Assembly: GCF_003641185.1 (NCBI RefSeq)
Contig: NZ_CP032757.1
Coordinates: 2,666,001 to 2,730,000 of the forward strand
Length of the DNA: 64,000 nucleotides
Reading direction: 5' to 3'
DNA from: Lactiplantibacillus pentosus
Lineage (GTDB): Bacteria; Bacillota; Bacilli; Lactobacillales; Lactobacillaceae
Under the pieces are notes generated by a model that did not search any database, was not told the origin of the DNA, and worked only from the letters and a program-made list of their open reading frames with translations. Below, in pieces: positions 48,134-59,756 of this stretch (positions are counted from its first letter, which is position 1; every line of letters begins with the position of its first letter). The position numbers were made by a program, and so were the translations under genes.

Positions 48134-49375
48134 CTAATCAGTGGTTGCCGCAATCCCCTTAGCCCCAATATCATGGCGATAAATCAGGTCACCGACAGCC
48201 AGTTGATCAATTTGTCGATAGACAGCCTTTTGTGCGCCTGCCAGACTAGCGGCACTGGCCGTCACCATCATGACCCGGCCACCCGCACTCACTAGTTGGT
48301 CAGGCGTACCGGCAACACTCGCGTAATCCGCCCCGGCTAAAGTGGGGACTGGCACACCGGCTTGCGCCTTTCCAGGATAACCCGGTGCCGCCAACACGAC
48401 GCCAAGATAACTGGATACCGTTTGCCATTCAGCATGTGGTTGCCGATGCTGAAGCAAATCAACGATGACTTGATAAAAATCACTTTGTAATTGTGGTAAG
48501 AGGATTTGAGTCTCCGGGTCACCGAGCCGCAGATTATATTCAATCACTTGAACACCGTCAGCCGTCAAAATGCCACCGACATAAATCACGCCTTCAAAAC
48601 TCAACCCGTCTGCCTTCAAACCAGCAATCGTCGGTTCGACGATCGTGGTAACCGTCTGCTGGATAATGGCCGGCGTAATTTGGGGCACTGGCGAATAAGC
48701 ACCCATGCCGCCCGTATTGGGGCCGCGGTCATGGTCCTGAAGTCGTTTATGGTCTTGCGCTGTCGGTAATAGGACATAGCGATCTCCGCCGACCAAGACC
48801 ATCTGTGAGAATTCAAACCCATCGACATAATCTTCAATCAACACCGTCGAACTGTTTTCAAAAGCGTTAGTGAGTGCAGTCGCAGCCTGCTCGTAACTCG
48901 TCGCCACCGTTACACCCTTGCCAGCCGCCAGACCATCGACCTTGATAACTTGAGGTAATGACTGTTGCTGACTGTAGGCCAATGCTGGCGCGAGCTCGTG
49001 AAATTGCTGATAAGCGGCTGTCGGAATTTGGTGCCGTTGCATGAAGTCTTTGGCAAAAACTTTCGAACTTTCTAGTTGGGCTGCGGCTTGATTCGGGCCA
49101 AAAATGGCTAGCCCGGCTGCCTGAAAATAATCCACGATACCGGCTGCCAAGGGCACTTCTGGACCAACAAACGTCACTGCCACTAGATTGGCGCGGGCAA
49201 AATCGGCCAATCCGGCGAAATCGAGTTCATCAATCGCAATCGTTTGAATCCCATCCGCGACCATGCCGGGATTACCTGGCGCACAATAGACCGTACCCAC
49301 TTGTGGACTTGCTAACATCGCCTTAGCAATCGCGTGTTCACGACCACCACCGCCAACAACTAATACTTTCGCCAT
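48134..49375 (-). CDS. purD: Phosphoribosylamine-glycine ligase
   Basis: Second step of IMP synthesis: joins phosphoribosylamine and glycine with ATP. The 413-residue ATP-grasp enzyme opens [14 protein letters not shown] and has the loop [15 protein letters not shown] and R-L-G-D-P-E-T-Q. I start at ATG 49375 with AAGGGGTGG upstream; a further ATG overlapping the purH stop would add six residues. Last gene of the operon. Confidence 0.97.
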   Translation of the reverse strand: MAKVLVVGGGGREHAIAKAMLASPQVGTVYCAPGNPGMVADGIQTIAIDELDFAGLADFARANLVAVTFVGPEVPLAAGIVDYFQAAGLAIFGPNQAAAQLESSKVFAKDFMQRHQIPTAAYQQFHELAPALAYSQQQSLPQVIKVDGLAAGKGVTVATSYEQAATALTNAFENSSTVLIEDYVDGFEFSQMVLVGGDRYVLLPTAQDHKRLQDHDRGPNTGGMGAYSPVPQITPAIIQQTVTTIVEPTIAGLKADGLSFEGVIYVGGILTADGVQVIEYNLRLGDPETQILLPQLQSDFYQVIVDLLQHRQPHAEWQTVSSYLGVVLAAPGYPGKAQAGVPVPTLAGADYASVAGTPDQLVSAGGRVMMVTASAASLAGAQKAVYRQIDQLAVGDLIYRHDIGAKGIAATTD

Positions 49376-49392
49376 CCTTGCCACCCCTTTCA

Positions 49393-50925
49393 TTAATGCC
49401 GGAAGTGCCGCACACCAGTTGTGACCATCGCGATGCCATACCGGTCTGCCATTGCAACTGAATCTTTATCCCGAATACTACCACCGGGTTGAACGATGGC
49501 CCGGATACCGTGTTGGGCTGCATATTCCACGCAGTCATCCATCGGGAAGAAGGCGTCCGAGGCTAAAATAGCATTTTCATAGCCAGCTTTAGACATCGCT
49601 TTTTCAATCGCAATCTTAGTCGAATCGATCCGGTTCATTTGACCGGATCCAATCCCGAGCGTCCGGTCCGCAGTTGTCACCACGACCGCATTACTCTTCA
49701 CGTGCTTGACCACTTGTTGGCCAAACGCCAACGCTTGCAGTTGCACTTCGGTTGGTTGGGTCTTGGTCACGACAGTAAAATCAGCTGGTGTTTCAAAAGC
49801 AGCATCCACTTCTTGACGGAGTAAGCCGCCACCGACTGAAATCGTTTCAAATTTATCAGCGGTGTGGGCTTGGTCAAAGTCGACCGTCATTAACCGCAGA
49901 TTTTTCTTCTTCGCCAAGACCGCAAAGGCATCATCATCGAAGCTTGGTGCAATGATGATTTCCAAGAACAACGCGTGCATTTTTTCAGCAGTTGCTAAGT
50001 CCACGGGACGGTTTAAGGCAATAATGCCACCGAAAATCGAGATGGAGTCGGCTTCATAAGCTTTGTCCCACGCTTCTTCAATGGTCGTCCCGAGACCAAC
50101 ACCGCATGGATTCATATGTTTCATTGCGACGACGGCTGGTTGTTGATACTCGCTGACCATCCGCAATGCAGCATCAGCATCCTTAATATTGTTGTAGGAT
50201 AACTCCTTACCATGAAGTTGTTGCGCGCCAGTAATCGAGAAGTTGGTTGGCAATGCATTTTCATAAAAGGCCGCTTGTTGATGACTGTTTTCACCATACC
50301 GTAGCGCCTGCTTTTTATCATAAGTCAACGTCAGTTTCTCTGGAAATTCTTCAGTCGTCAAATATTGCGCAATTAAGGCATCATACGCCGCAGTGTGCTG
50401 GAAGACTTTTGCCGCTAGTCGCTGCCGTAATTCTGGCGTCACTTCATCTGCTTGCAGTGCTGTCAAAATTTGGTCATAATCCCGTGGATCAACGATCGGT
50501 AGTACTGCCGCAAAGTTTTTAGCAGCTGAACGTAACATGGACGGACCGCCGATATCAATCTGCTCGATAGCTTCGGCTTGAGTCACATCTGGCCGTTGAA
50601 TCGTTGCCTTAAATGGGTATAGATTAACGACGACCATGTCGATCGGTTCAATCCCTGCTTCAGCGAGTTGGGCCATGTGAGCGGGCACATCGCGGCGCGC
50701 TAGCAAGCCGGCGTGAACCTTGGGATGGAGCGTCTTAACTCGACCGTCAAGCATTTCTGGAAAGCCGGTAACTGCTTCAATGCCAGTAACCGGGATACCA
50801 GCAGCTTCAAGCGCTTTTTTAGTCCCACCGGTCGAAATGAGGTCATAGTCTAAGGCGACCAGCCCCTTCGCAAAATCAGTTAATCCTTGCTTATCAGAAA
50901 CACTTAACAACGCACGTTTTGTCAT
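49393..50925 (-). CDS. purH: Bifunctional AICAR transformylase/IMP cyclohydrolase
   Basis: Catalyses the last two steps to IMP. The 510-residue protein has the cyclohydrolase domain first (about 1-190: [10 protein letters not shown] and the [10 protein letters not shown] loop) and the transformylase domain after it (K-H-M-N-P-C-G near residue 250; [20 protein letters not shown]). I start at the ATG that has AAGGAG upstream in the purN tail, one base after purN. Confidence 0.97.
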   Translation of the reverse strand: MTKRALLSVSDKQGLTDFAKGLVALDYDLISTGGTKKALEAAGIPVTGIEAVTGFPEMLDGRVKTLHPKVHAGLLARRDVPAHMAQLAEAGIEPIDMVVVNLYPFKATIQRPDVTQAEAIEQIDIGGPSMLRSAAKNFAAVLPIVDPRDYDQILTALQADEVTPELRQRLAAKVFQHTAAYDALIAQYLTTEEFPEKLTLTYDKKQALRYGENSHQQAAFYENALPTNFSITGAQQLHGKELSYNNIKDADAALRMVSEYQQPAVVAMKHMNPCGVGLGTTIEEAWDKAYEADSISIFGGIIALNRPVDLATAEKMHALFLEIIIAPSFDDDAFAVLAKKKNLRLMTVDFDQAHTADKFETISVGGGLLRQEVDAAFETPADFTVVTKTQPTEVQLQALAFGQQVVKHVKSNAVVVTTADRTLGIGSGQMNRIDSTKIAIEKAMSKAGYENAILASDAFFPMDDCVEYAAQHGIRAIVQPGGSIRDKDSVAMADRYGIAMVTTGVRHFRH

Positions 50926-50926
50926 T

Positions 50927-51505
50927 TTAAATTGCTCCTTCATTAATGAGTGTCTGTAGAACGTCTGGATAAAATTGGTGCTCACAATCATGGATTCTAG
51001 TTGCCAAAGTCGCTAACGTATCATCACTTTTAACGGGAACTGTCCGTTGCGCGATGATTTGACCGGTATCGATACCCGCATCAATATAATGAATCGTCAC
51101 ACCAGTCTCACTGACACCGGCTGCAAAGGCGTCTTCAATGCCATGACGACCAGGAAATTTAGGCAGTAACGCTGGGTGAAGATTAATAATTTTATGCGGA
51201 TAGGCGGTCAACAAGGTTGCGCCGATAATCCGCATGTAACCGGCTAATAAAACTGCGTCGATTTGGCGTGCCTGTAGCGCCGTAAGGATAATTTCCTCAG
51301 CCGCAGCCTTATTCGCATAGTCATGAAAATCAACGATGAGGACTGGCACTTGCAACGCACGCGCCTTGGCAATCACCGGTGCCTGCGGTTGGTCACAAAC
51401 GAGTAACGCAATCGTTGCCGGTAATGCTCGCGCAGCAATCGCTTGATGTAGGGCGACGAAATTCGTGCCGTTGCCAGAAGCGAAGACAGCAATCTGTTTA
51501 AGCAT
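50927..51505 (-). CDS. purN: Phosphoribosylglycinamide formyltransferase
   Basis: Folate-dependent GAR transformylase. The 192-residue protein has F-A-S-G-N-G-T-N-F near the start, L-A-G-Y-M-R-I-I-G and the active-site [15 protein letters not shown]. The ATG at 51505 overlaps the purM end by eight bases; the upstream open frame is within purM. Confidence 0.97.
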   Translation of the reverse strand: MLKQIAVFASGNGTNFVALHQAIAARALPATIALLVCDQPQAPVIAKARALQVPVLIVDFHDYANKAAAEEIILTALQARQIDAVLLAGYMRIIGATLLTAYPHKIINLHPALLPKFPGRHGIEDAFAAGVSETGVTIHYIDAGIDTGQIIAQRTVPVKSDDTLATLATRIHDCEHQFYPDVLQTLINEGAI

Positions 51506-52523
51506 GCTTAGCCTCCTCGAAAACGACCGGAGTATCCCCTGCTTGAACCGTTCCAACCTGATAGTAGGCTTGGTGGTTAGCCGTCAAACTCGCCGTCACG
51601 GCATTCACTTGTTCGGGATGAACGATGAGCACCATCCCGAGGCCCAAATTAAAGGTCGACCGCAGATCTGATGTCGTCAAGTCGCCTAATTTCGCCAGTA
51701 ACGGCATGATTGGTGGAACCGGCCATGTCTCTGGTTTCAAGTGGGCACTCAAGCCTGCTGGTAACGCCCGCGCCACGTTTTCAATCAAGCCACCACCCGT
51801 GATGTGCGCGATACTTGCGATGAGCTTTTGCTGCAATAACGGTTGAACAGCATCGACATAAATCGTGGTTGGCCGTAGTAGTTCAGTCTGCAAATCATGT
51901 CCCAATTCTTCAAAGACCGTCGTTAGTTGATAGTCATGCTGTTTGAATAAGATGTCACGGACCAGGCTGAAACCATTGGAATGCAAACCGTTAGATGGTA
52001 ACCCAATCAACACGTCGCCAACTGTGACATTCGTCGGTGACAACAAGTCTGCCCGATTCGCGACACCAACAGCAAAACCCGCTAAGTCGTAGTGTTGTTC
52101 GCCGTACATATCCGGCATCTCAGCGGTTTCGCCCCCAATTAGTGCGGTATGCGCCTGCTGACACCCCGTGACAACGCCTGAAAGAATCGCTTTGACGCGC
52201 GCCTGGTCGGTATGTCCCAGGCCTAAATAGTCCAAGAAGAACTGCGGCGTGGCGCCCTGTGCCAAAATATCGTTTACGCACATTGCCACCAAGTCAATAC
52301 CGATCGTCGTATGCTGATTAGCAGCAATCGCCACTAGTAACTTGGTCCCAACGCCATCCGTGCCCGCAACCAGCACTGGTTCATTGCCAGTTGTCTTCGC
52401 ATCTAACGGGAATAAGCCCCCAAAAGCCCCCAATTGTGCATTCCCACTCATTTGCTTGACCGTCTTTAAGACTTCATAGCCCGCGTTAATATCCACACCA
52501 GCGCGCTTATACGCATCACTCAC
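51498..52523 (-). CDS. purM: Phosphoribosylformylglycinamidine cyclo-ligase
   Basis: AIR synthetase, 341 residues, normal length. Motifs: [11 protein letters not shown] at the start, G-T-D-G-V-G-T-K near residue 55, A-M-C-V-N-D-I, and [11 protein letters not shown]. The start codon is GTG, overlapping the purF stop as GTGA, with AAGGGGTGA upstream. Confidence 0.97.
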   Translation of the reverse strand: MSDAYKRAGVDINAGYEVLKTVKQMSGNAQLGAFGGLFPLDAKTTGNEPVLVAGTDGVGTKLLVAIAANQHTTIGIDLVAMCVNDILAQGATPQFFLDYLGLGHTDQARVKAILSGVVTGCQQAHTALIGGETAEMPDMYGEQHYDLAGFAVGVANRADLLSPTNVTVGDVLIGLPSNGLHSNGFSLVRDILFKQHDYQLTTVFEELGHDLQTELLRPTTIYVDAVQPLLQQKLIASIAHITGGGLIENVARALPAGLSAHLKPETWPVPPIMPLLAKLGDLTTSDLRSTFNLGLGMVLIVHPEQVNAVTASLTANHQAYYQVGTVQAGDTPVVFEEAKHA

Positions 52524-53974
52524 TTGATCACCCCTTCATGATTGGCTTGTAATTGCGCAATCTCCGCATCATATTCGGCTTGGTAATCATACAGTGCCGT
52601 TGGATAATCGCCATTGAAGTAGGCCATGCACAGCCCACCGTATGGTTCAGTCGTGTCCAACCCCACGGCATCGATCACACCCTGTTCACTTAAAAAGCCC
52701 AGGGAATCCGCGCCAAACGTCGTACACATTTGATCAATCGTCTGTTGCGCCGCAATCAGTTCGTTAGTCGACTGAATATCGATGCCATAAAAACAAGGGT
52801 AGCGTAATGGTGGCGACGCAATCCGTAAGTGGACTGACTTGGCGCCGGCGTCTTTCAATAATTTAACGATGCGACGACTCGTTGTGCCACGAACGATCGA
52901 ATCGTCGATCAAGACGACCCGTTTGCCCGCGACGACCCCTTTAACCGCCGAGAGTTTCATCCGCACGCCTTGTTCACGCAACGCTTGGGTCGGTTGAATA
53001 AACGTCCGCGCTGAATATTGATTCTTGATCAGGCCCATTTCATAAGGTAAACCACTCGCTTCTGCGTAACCGGTTGCGGCCGATAGTGACGAGTTCGGCA
53101 CCCCGACGACAATGTCCGCGTCGACGGGCTGTTCCGCTGCCAGGCGAGCACCCATTCGTTTGCGGGCGGAATGCACGTTGACGCCGTGAATATCAGAATC
53201 CGGACGCGCAAAATAGATGAATTCCATCGAGCAAATCGCTAACTGCGTATCGGTCGTGTAATGGTCGATGGTGAGGCCATTATCGTCAATCGTCAGGAGT
53301 TCACCAGGTTGCACATCCTGCACGAAAGTTGCCCCAATCGTATCTAACGCGCATGTTTCACTACAAACCACGTAGCCCCCGGTTGGCAGCTGTCCAACTA
53401 CCAACGGTCGCAAACCATTCGGGTCGAGTGCCGCAATCAAACGGTCGTTTGTCAATAGTAAGTAGGCAAAGCCCCCATGAATCTGACGTAACGCATCCTT
53501 GACTTGTTCGGTCAAAGTTGCTGCGGGACTGCGTCGAATCAAATGCATTAGAATCTCACTGTCAGAGCTAGCGTGGAAGATTGCACCGTTTTGTTCCAAG
53601 TTCCGCCGCAACGTGACCGCATTCGTCAAATTACCGTTATGGGCAAGCGCAAACTGCGAATCACTAAAATTAAAACTCAGCGGCTGTATGTTTTCTAATC
53701 CGTGATTGCCGGCCGTCGCGTAACGGACGTGGCCCACAGCAGCTTGTCCGGTCAACTGTTCGAGGCGCCGCGGATCACGGAAAACATCCGCTAATAATCC
53801 GAGGCCCCGCTCTGTACGTAACTTGCCATGGTCATTAGCCGTAATGCCGGCACCTTCCTGACCACGATGTTGCAAGGCATGGAGGCCAAAATACGTGAGC
53901 TGGGCGGCATCTGGTGAACCCCAGACACCGAAGACCCCACACTCTTCATTCAAACTTTTTACTTCAGTAGGCAT
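52520..53974 (-). CDS. purF: Amidophosphoribosyltransferase with one cluster cysteine replaced
   Basis: First committed step of purine synthesis: PRPP plus glutamine to phosphoribosylamine. The 484-residue protein has an 11-residue propeptide before nucleophile C12 (E-E-C-G-V-F-G), the glutaminase domain, and the PRPP motif [13 protein letters not shown]. Bacillus PurF binds a 4Fe-4S cluster with four cysteines; here three are kept ([19 protein letters not shown]) but the fourth is tyrosine (C-M-A-Y-F instead of C-L-A-C-F). ATG 53974 lies within the purL tail (16-base overlap) with GGAAGGGG upstream. Confidence 0.96.
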   Translation of the reverse strand: MPTEVKSLNEECGVFGVWGSPDAAQLTYFGLHALQHRGQEGAGITANDHGKLRTERGLGLLADVFRDPRRLEQLTGQAAVGHVRYATAGNHGLENIQPLSFNFSDSQFALAHNGNLTNAVTLRRNLEQNGAIFHASSDSEILMHLIRRSPAATLTEQVKDALRQIHGGFAYLLLTNDRLIAALDPNGLRPLVVGQLPTGGYVVCSETCALDTIGATFVQDVQPGELLTIDDNGLTIDHYTTDTQLAICSMEFIYFARPDSDIHGVNVHSARKRMGARLAAEQPVDADIVVGVPNSSLSAATGYAEASGLPYEMGLIKNQYSARTFIQPTQALREQGVRMKLSAVKGVVAGKRVVLIDDSIVRGTTSRRIVKLLKDAGAKSVHLRIASPPLRYPCFYGIDIQSTNELIAAQQTIDQMCTTFGADSLGFLSEQGVIDAVGLDTTEPYGGLCMAYFNGDYPTALYDYQAEYDAEIAQLQANHEGVIK

Positions 53975-56178
53975 GGTAAAGCCCCTTCCCACAACTGTTT
54001 GGCAAAACTAACTTTCAAATCAAATGCTTGGTCGGCCGTCTTGACCAGTAACCGGTCCGCGTCCGTCGTTTTCCCAAGATACGTGACGTAGGGTTCCATT
54101 AATTGTTCAAACGCCGCTTGATTATCAGGCGTCACTGAAATCACAAACCGCGATTGCGTTTCGGCAAAGAAGTTGGCTGCCGGTTCACTACTCGTTAAAT
54201 CGACCCCCAGATTCTGGCCAAAGCAAGATTCCGCAATGGTGACGATCAAGCCACCTTCTGAGACATCGTGAGCACTGGCGACTAAGCCCTTTTGGATGGC
54301 CGTCAACAACAAGCGCTGGTTGCGATTCTCAGTGACCAGGTCAAAGTCGAACAGCTCGCCTTTGATCGTTCCAGTTAGCATCTTTTGCAATTCACTACCG
54401 TTAAAATCAGCTGCGGTCGTTCCGAGCACGTAGACGGCATCGCCAGCGTGCTTGAAGTCACTGGTCGTAATGTCACGTTGGTGCTTGATTAGTCCGACCA
54501 TCCCAATCATCGGCGTTGGATAGATGGCTTCCCCATTCGACTCGTTATTCAGTGACACGTTACCGGAAATCACCGGCGTATTAAATAATTGGCAAGCCCG
54601 GGCGATTCCCATCGCAGATTCATCCAGATCGTAAAATTGTTCGGGCTTTTCCGGATTACCGTAATTCAAGCAATCGGTAATCCCTAATGGTTGACCACCG
54701 GAAGCCACGATATTACGAGCAGCTTCCGCCACCGCAATCTCGCCGCCGACCCGTGGGTTCAAGTACAAGTAACGCCCATTTACGTCGGTGGTGATGGCTA
54801 ACGCCTTATCCGTATGACGAATCCGAATCACACCGGCATCTGAGCCAGGCTTAACAACGGTATTGGTCTGCACTTGTGAGTCATAAGTGTTATACAGCAC
54901 CGCTTTGGAGGCAATCGTGGGTTGCTGGAGCATTTTCTTCAGCGTCCCCGTCGCGTCAACGATCCGGGGCATAAATTGATGATGACTCTGATGGTTCAAG
55001 CGTGTCGGCCGCTTCTTTTCCCGTTGATAAACGGGGGCCTTGGTCGCGAGTGCATCGACAGGCACATCGGCTACTAACTTGCCATGGTGGAATAATTGAT
55101 ACTGATGACCATCCGTCACTTTACCGATTGTGACCGCATCCAGGCCATATTTTTCAAAGACTTGATAGATCTCCGCTTCGGCCCCAGCCTTCACACACAG
55201 CAGCATCCGTTCCTGTGATTCAGAGAGCATCAATTCAAACGGCGTCATACCCGTTTCACGTTGCGGCACTAAATCCAGGTTAAGCGTTAACCCACTGCCG
55301 GCCTTCGACGCCATTTCAGCCGAAGATGAAACTAATCCAGCAGCACCCATATCTTGAATGCCAATCAACACGTCGGCGTGGTCATGAATCACTTCCAGAC
55401 AAGCTTCCATCAACAGTTTTTCCATGAACGGATCACCGACCTGGACCGCTGAACGTTGGGTTTCATTGGCATCATTGAATTCCGCAGAAGCAAAAGACGC
55501 CCCATTGATACCGTCGCGGCCGGTCTTGGCGCCGACATAAATTACGGCGTTGCCAATCCCAGTTGCTTGTCCCTTTTGAATATCAGCCTGATTAAGAATG
55601 CCGACACACATCGCGTTCACTAACGGATTTTTCTGGTAACTCGAATCAAAGACCGTGTCGCCACCAATCGTTGGAATCCCGATACAGTTGCCATAACCGC
55701 CAATTCCGGCAACGACCTGTGAGATCAAATATTTCGTGTGTGCATCAGTCGGTTCACCAAAACGCAAGCTATCGAGTAAGGCAATTGGACGCGCGCCCAT
55801 CGAGAAAATGTCGCGAATGATCCCACCGACACCGGTAGCTGCACCTTCATAAGGCTCGACTGCGGACGGATGATTGTGACTTTCTGCTTTGAACACCACG
55901 GCTTGACCGTCACCAATGTCGATGATTCCGGCACCTTCACCAGGGCCTTCCAGAACTTGTTCACCTTGCGTCCAGAATTTTTTCAGGACCGGCTTGGAAT
56001 TTTTATAAGAACAATGTTCACTCCACATGCCAGAAAACAGTCCCGCTTCAGTTTCGTTAGGCAACCGCCCCAGCACGTCATCGGTCAGCATCTGATATTC
56101 CGCATCAGTCAATCCCCAGTCCCGATAGACTTTTGAATCACGGACATCCGTGGGTGATAATGGTTGCTTCTTAAGCAT
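53959..56178 (-). CDS. purL: FGAM synthase subunit PurL (small type)
   Basis: Large subunit of phosphoribosylformylglycinamidine synthase, working with PurQ and PurS. 739 residues, the length of the Bacillus small-type PurL. Motifs: S-E-H-C-S-Y-K-N-S near residue 50, [21 protein letters not shown], and [15 protein letters not shown] before the ATG, which overlaps purQ by eight bases. Confidence 0.98.
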   Translation of the reverse strand: MLKKQPLSPTDVRDSKVYRDWGLTDAEYQMLTDDVLGRLPNETEAGLFSGMWSEHCSYKNSKPVLKKFWTQGEQVLEGPGEGAGIIDIGDGQAVVFKAESHNHPSAVEPYEGAATGVGGIIRDIFSMGARPIALLDSLRFGEPTDAHTKYLISQVVAGIGGYGNCIGIPTIGGDTVFDSSYQKNPLVNAMCVGILNQADIQKGQATGIGNAVIYVGAKTGRDGINGASFASAEFNDANETQRSAVQVGDPFMEKLLMEACLEVIHDHADVLIGIQDMGAAGLVSSSAEMASKAGSGLTLNLDLVPQRETGMTPFELMLSESQERMLLCVKAGAEAEIYQVFEKYGLDAVTIGKVTDGHQYQLFHHGKLVADVPVDALATKAPVYQREKKRPTRLNHQSHHQFMPRIVDATGTLKKMLQQPTIASKAVLYNTYDSQVQTNTVVKPGSDAGVIRIRHTDKALAITTDVNGRYLYLNPRVGGEIAVAEAARNIVASGGQPLGITDCLNYGNPEKPEQFYDLDESAMGIARACQLFNTPVISGNVSLNNESNGEAIYPTPMIGMVGLIKHQRDITTSDFKHAGDAVYVLGTTAADFNGSELQKMLTGTIKGELFDFDLVTENRNQRLLLTAIQKGLVASAHDVSEGGLIVTIAESCFGQNLGVDLTSSEPAANFFAETQSRFVISVTPDNQAAFEQLMEPYVTYLGKTTDADRLLVKTADQAFDLKVSFAKQLWEGALPCLLK

Positions 56179-56851
56179 GGGCGACCTCCTCTTGACTCGC
56201 GATAATTGATTGGAATAGTCCTAATCCATCCGTTGACCCTAAAATCATTTCAACTGCCCGTTCTGGATGCGGCATCATACCGAGCACGTTACCGGCCTGA
56301 TTGGTGATGCCGGCGATGTTCGCAGTACTTCCATTCGGGTTATCGACGTATTCAAAGACGATTTGGTGATTAGCGCGCAATTGTGCCAATGTGTCCTCAT
56401 CGCAATAATAGTTGCCTTCGCCATGGGCAATCGGCAGCGTAATTTCAGTCGTTGCGCCATACGCCCGCGTAAAGGCCGTATCCCCATTAACGATTTTCAA
56501 GGGACTATCTTGACAAATAAACTTGGCGGAGCGGTTAGACTGGAGTGCGCCCGGCAATAAGCCCGCTTCAGTCAGCACTTGAAAACCATTGCAAATACCA
56601 ATAACCGGCTTGCCGGCGTTAGCGAATTCAATCACCGCTGCCATGATTGGCGCAAAGCGGGCAATTGCACCGCTACGCAAGTAATCACCGTACGAGAAGC
56701 CCCCGGGTAAAACGACGGCATCGTAACCCGCTAGCGAAGTCGCAGTTGCTGGGATCAAATCCGCCGAAACCTTTAAGACATCACGCAATGCGTTGACCAT
56801 ATCATGGTCACAGTTCGAACCAGGAAAGACTGGTACGGCAAATTTCATCAT
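56171..56851 (-). CDS. purQ: FGAM synthase glutaminase subunit PurQ
   Basis: 226-residue class I glutamine amidotransferase. F-P-G-S-N-C-D-x-D at the start, the nucleophile in [10 protein letters not shown] near residue 87, and the His/Glu pair in M-M-P-H-P-E-R-A near 195. Starts on the last base of the purS stop. Confidence 0.97.
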   Translation of the reverse strand: MMKFAVPVFPGSNCDHDMVNALRDVLKVSADLIPATATSLAGYDAVVLPGGFSYGDYLRSGAIARFAPIMAAVIEFANAGKPVIGICNGFQVLTEAGLLPGALQSNRSAKFICQDSPLKIVNGDTAFTRAYGATTEITLPIAHGEGNYYCDEDTLAQLRANHQIVFEYVDNPNGSTANIAGITNQAGNVLGMMPHPERAVEMILGSTDGLGLFQSIIASQEEVAHA

Positions 56852-57105
56852 TACAGGGCCTCCATCTCGGTGATTTCGTAACGGTACGTCTCCATATTGA
56901 CGTTAGCTAACAACCGGTCACACATTTCATCGACTTCAGCTTCGATTGGCCGCTCGTCAGCTTCAAGTTTGACTTCGAAATATTTACCGAGCTCGACATC
57001 CGCAACATTCGTATACCCCAGCCGGTGCAAGGCATCGTGAATCGCTTCGCCCTTGGGGTCCAAGATTGATTGTTTGTAGGTGACATAGATTTTTACTAAG
57101 TACAT
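56851..57105 (-). CDS. purS: FGAM synthase subunit PurS
   Basis: 84-residue structural subunit that bridges PurL and PurQ. Typical sequence: [19 protein letters not shown], then L-G-Y, and a C-terminal N-x-x-x-E-x-Y-R-Y. AGGAGG lies in the purC tail one base upstream of the gene pair junction. Confidence 0.96.
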   Translation of the reverse strand: MYLVKIYVTYKQSILDPKGEAIHDALHRLGYTNVADVELGKYFEVKLEADERPIEAEVDEMCDRLLANVNMETYRYEITEMEAL

Positions 57106-57106
57106 G

Positions 57107-57844
57107 TTAATCCTCCTCGACGGTCGCTAACCGTGCTAACACTTCCTGATATACCGACGTTAAGTCGCCTAAGTTCTTACGAAAGACATCCTTGTCCAAC
57201 GAGGCACCGGTCTTCAGATCAACTAGTCGACAACTATCTGGTGAAATTTCGTCTGCGAGCAACACGTCACCCGATGCTGTTAAACCAAATTCGATTTTAA
57301 AATCAACCAATTGAACGCCCATCGCCGCAAAAATAGTCGTTAACCGCTGATTGACCTGCAAGGCTTGACGCTTGATTTCCGCGACCACTTCTGGAGTGGC
57401 AATATTTAACGCGTGAATTTGTGAGTCATTGATAAAGGGATCATCGAGCGCGTCACTCTTGTAGAAGAATTCCAACACCGGTTCAGGGAATTTCGTCAAG
57501 TGGGCCACGGCAAATTTCCGTTCAAAACTACCTGAAGCCGCATTACGAACGACGGTCTCTAACGGAATCATCGTGACCCGTTTAACTAGCTGAACGTAAT
57601 CAGTTGGTTGGTCAATAAAGTGATTGGGAATTCCATGCGCAGCTAAATCTTTGAAAATTAAGCTGGAGATTCGATTATTCAAACGACCTTTTTGATCGAT
57701 TGGCACCTTCCGTTTGCCATTCAGTGCCGTCGCCTGATCTAAGTATTCGACCCAGAGGATTTCTGGATCGTTAGTGGTATACATTTCCTTCGCTTTACCC
57801 GCGTATAATAACGTTTCTTTTTCAATCGCTGCCGTCATACTCAT
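57107..57844 (-). CDS. purC: SAICAR synthase
   Basis: Phosphoribosylaminoimidazole-succinocarboxamide synthase, 245 residues. Motifs: Y-A-G-K-A-K-E-M-Y near residue 14, E-T-V-V-R-N-A-A-S-G-S near 97, and L-A-D-E-I-S-P-D-S-C-R near 190. Overlaps the purK stop by four bases (ATGA). Confidence 0.98.
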   Translation of the reverse strand: MSMTAAIEKETLLYAGKAKEMYTTNDPEILWVEYLDQATALNGKRKVPIDQKGRLNNRISSLIFKDLAAHGIPNHFIDQPTDYVQLVKRVTMIPLETVVRNAASGSFERKFAVAHLTKFPEPVLEFFYKSDALDDPFINDSQIHALNIATPEVVAEIKRQALQVNQRLTTIFAAMGVQLVDFKIEFGLTASGDVLLADEISPDSCRLVDLKTGASLDKDVFRKNLGDLTSVYQEVLARLATVEED

Positions 57845-58971
57845 TGTTCCCCTTTCAGAATTGAAACTGATGCCAATGCTGCGTCAATATTGTGATTTAA
57901 CACGGTGACGTGGCCCATCTTCCGTTGCGACTTGATCGCCGCCTTGCCGTAATCATGAAAATGCCATTCGGGATGGTTGATCAACTGCTGCCGAGCAAGT
58001 GTCAAATCATCGCCCAGTAAGTTACGCATCACTGCTGGACTGGTCTGGACCACAGCGGGAATCGGTAACCCACAAATGCTACGAATATGTGCTTCAAATT
58101 GTGAAATGTTGCAAGCTTCAATCGTATAGTGGCCCGAGTTATGGGGTCGCGGCGCTAGCTCATTCACAATTAAAGTGTCATCTGGTAAGACAAAGAATTC
58201 GATGCCGAGAACCCCTCTTAATTCAAGCGCCTCAGCAATTGAAACCGCGATTTTACGCGCAGCGGCGTGGACACTCGCTTGCACGTTCGCAGGGGCAATC
58301 GTGGTGTGCAGAATATGATGTTGATGTTGGTTTTCAACGAGTGGGAAGGTCGTCACGACATCCGCTGCACTGCGCGTCACCATCATCGAAACTTCCGTCT
58401 GAAATTCTTGGCGTGCTTCCAAAATACAAGGATGGGCGAGCAGCGCCTCCGCTTCCGGTGTAATGGTCGTTGATGCTAAATCAGCTTGGCCGTGGCCGTC
58501 GTAACCGCCCGCCGCCGTTTTGAGAATGGCCGGGGTGCCGACCCGGTTTAACGCATAATTCAAGGATTGACGGTCATTGACTGGTGCAAATGGTGTGACT
58601 GGAATGCCATGGTCATGTAAGAATTGTTTTTCGTTCAGCCGGTCACCCGTAATATGCAGTAATTCGGTTCCCTGTGGTAATTGGGCGTATGCTTGAGCCG
58701 CCTTCAAGGCCGTCTCATCAACGTTCTCGAATTCATAGGTCAACACATCACTCCGCCGCGCTAAATCGAGTAAGGCGGCCTCGTCATCATAAGCCGCAAC
58801 AATTTGAAAGTCCGCGACTTGAGCGGCTGGCGCTTTGGGCGTCGGATCTAAGACACCAACTTGATAGCCCATCGCTTTGGCGCTTAGTGTCATCATCTGT
58901 CCAAGCTGCCCCCCACCGACGATGCCAATGGTGGCTGGTGGTAAAATCGGCTGTTTAAAACTGGCGTTCAC
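57841..58971 (-). CDS. purK: N5-carboxyaminoimidazole ribonucleotide synthase
   Basis: ATP-grasp enzyme that carboxylates AIR to N5-CAIR. 376 residues, with [31 protein letters not shown], and [14 protein letters not shown] choose GTG 58971, which has AGGAGG in the purE tail; the frame is open further upstream but within purE. It overlaps purE by 17 bases. Confidence 0.96.
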   Translation of the reverse strand: MNASFKQPILPPATIGIVGGGQLGQMMTLSAKAMGYQVGVLDPTPKAPAAQVADFQIVAAYDDEAALLDLARRSDVLTYEFENVDETALKAAQAYAQLPQGTELLHITGDRLNEKQFLHDHGIPVTPFAPVNDRQSLNYALNRVGTPAILKTAAGGYDGHGQADLASTTITPEAEALLAHPCILEARQEFQTEVSMMVTRSAADVVTTFPLVENQHQHHILHTTIAPANVQASVHAAARKIAVSIAEALELRGVLGIEFFVLPDDTLIVNELAPRPHNSGHYTIEACNISQFEAHIRSICGLPIPAVVQTSPAVMRNLLGDDLTLARQQLINHPEWHFHDYGKAAIKSQRKMGHVTVLNHNIDAALASVSILKGEQ

Positions 58972-59437
58972 TTTGCTCAGCCTCCTGACGTTGTTTGTCT
59001 CGAAAATCACTGATTGCTTGTTGGACTGCTGGCTCGCGTAGCCCAATAATTTGAGCGGCCATCAAAGCGGCGTTTTTGGCACCAGCCTCTCCGATTGCCA
59101 TCGTGGCTACGGGAACCCCCGCTGGCATTTGAACGATTGAGAGTAATGAATCGACCCCGTTCAACGCCTTCGTCTTAATTGGCACCCCGATAACTGGAAG
59201 GACGGTATTGGCAGCCAACATTCCAGGAAGATGAGCGGCTCCACCGGCACCCGCAATAATGACTTGTAGTCCCCGCTCAGCAGCCTGTTCGCCATACGTC
59301 TGCAACGTCTGCGGCATCCGATGTGCCGAAATGACGTGGCGCTCGTACGAAACACCCATTGCTGTTAACCGTTCGGCGGCCAATTGCATCGTTGGCCAAT
59401 CCGAAATTGATCCCATCACTAACCCAACTTTTGCCAT
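58955..59437 (-). CDS. purE: N5-CAIR mutase
   Basis: Class I PurE, 160 residues. Motifs: [11 protein letters not shown] near residue 8, S-A-H-R-M-P around 42, [11 protein letters not shown] near 72. First gene of the operon; ATG 59437 follows AAGAGGGA, and an in-frame GTG one codon earlier is possible. Confidence 0.97.
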   Translation of the reverse strand: MAKVGLVMGSISDWPTMQLAAERLTAMGVSYERHVISAHRMPQTLQTYGEQAAERGLQVIIAGAGGAAHLPGMLAANTVLPVIGVPIKTKALNGVDSLLSIVQMPAGVPVATMAIGEAGAKNAALMAAQIIGLREPAVQQAISDFRDKQRQEAEQSERQF

Positions 59438-59467
59438 CACGATCCCTCTTTCTCTGTTTTCACCATT

Positions 59468-59496
59468 AGTTTAGCAACCAGCTGGTCCGCTGTCAA
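59468..59496 (-). promoter_or_regulatory. pur operon promoter
   Basis: Minus strand TTGACA (59491-59496), 17-base spacer, TAAACT (59468-59473), about 30 bases before purE. Only one promoter of this quality was found for the eleven genes. Confidence 0.8.
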
Positions 59497-59531
59497 CGAA
59501 TTTCTTAACTTTATTGATTAATTAACGTTTT

Positions 59532-59545
59532 AATGTTCGCGTTAC
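59532..59545 (-). promoter_or_regulatory. PurBox upstream of the pur promoter
   Basis: GTAACGCGAACATT on the minus strand matches A-W-W-W-C-C-G-A-A-C-W-T-T with one core change. Its distance to the promoter (about 75 bases before the transcript start) is the spacing at which lactococcal PurR activates. Confidence 0.6.
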
Positions 59546-59674
59546 TATCCGACACAATTTTGCTAATATTTCTTCATTTCCCAACACAAACCGCTATTTT
59601 AGTTAATTTACAGCTATTTTAGCGAATCATCTTCCACCCCTTCTCAGGGCTCGCCATAATAATATTAATATTAT

Positions 59675-59688
59675 AATTACCGAACAAT
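59675..59688 (+). promoter_or_regulatory. Second PurBox, further upstream
   Basis: AATTACCGAACAAT on the plus strand is a full match to the PurBox core CCGAAC with A/T flanks, about 140 bases beyond the first and facing the other way. The rest of the gap 59438-59756 is AT-rich without further structure apart from the terminator at its right end. Confidence 0.65.
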
Positions 59689-59703
59689 CCCTGATTGCAC
59701 AAA

Positions 59704-59746
59704 AAAAGAAGCTTTCAAGCATTGGTGGACTTGAAAGCTTCTTAAA
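59704..59746 (-). terminator. Terminator of the FMN reductase pair
   Basis: AAGAAGCTTTCAAG and CTTGAAAGCTTCTT pair perfectly (arms 59707-59720 and 59730-59743), followed on the minus strand by seven T. It begins about ten bases after the stop codon. Confidence 0.92.
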
Positions 59747-59756
59747 ACACATTCGA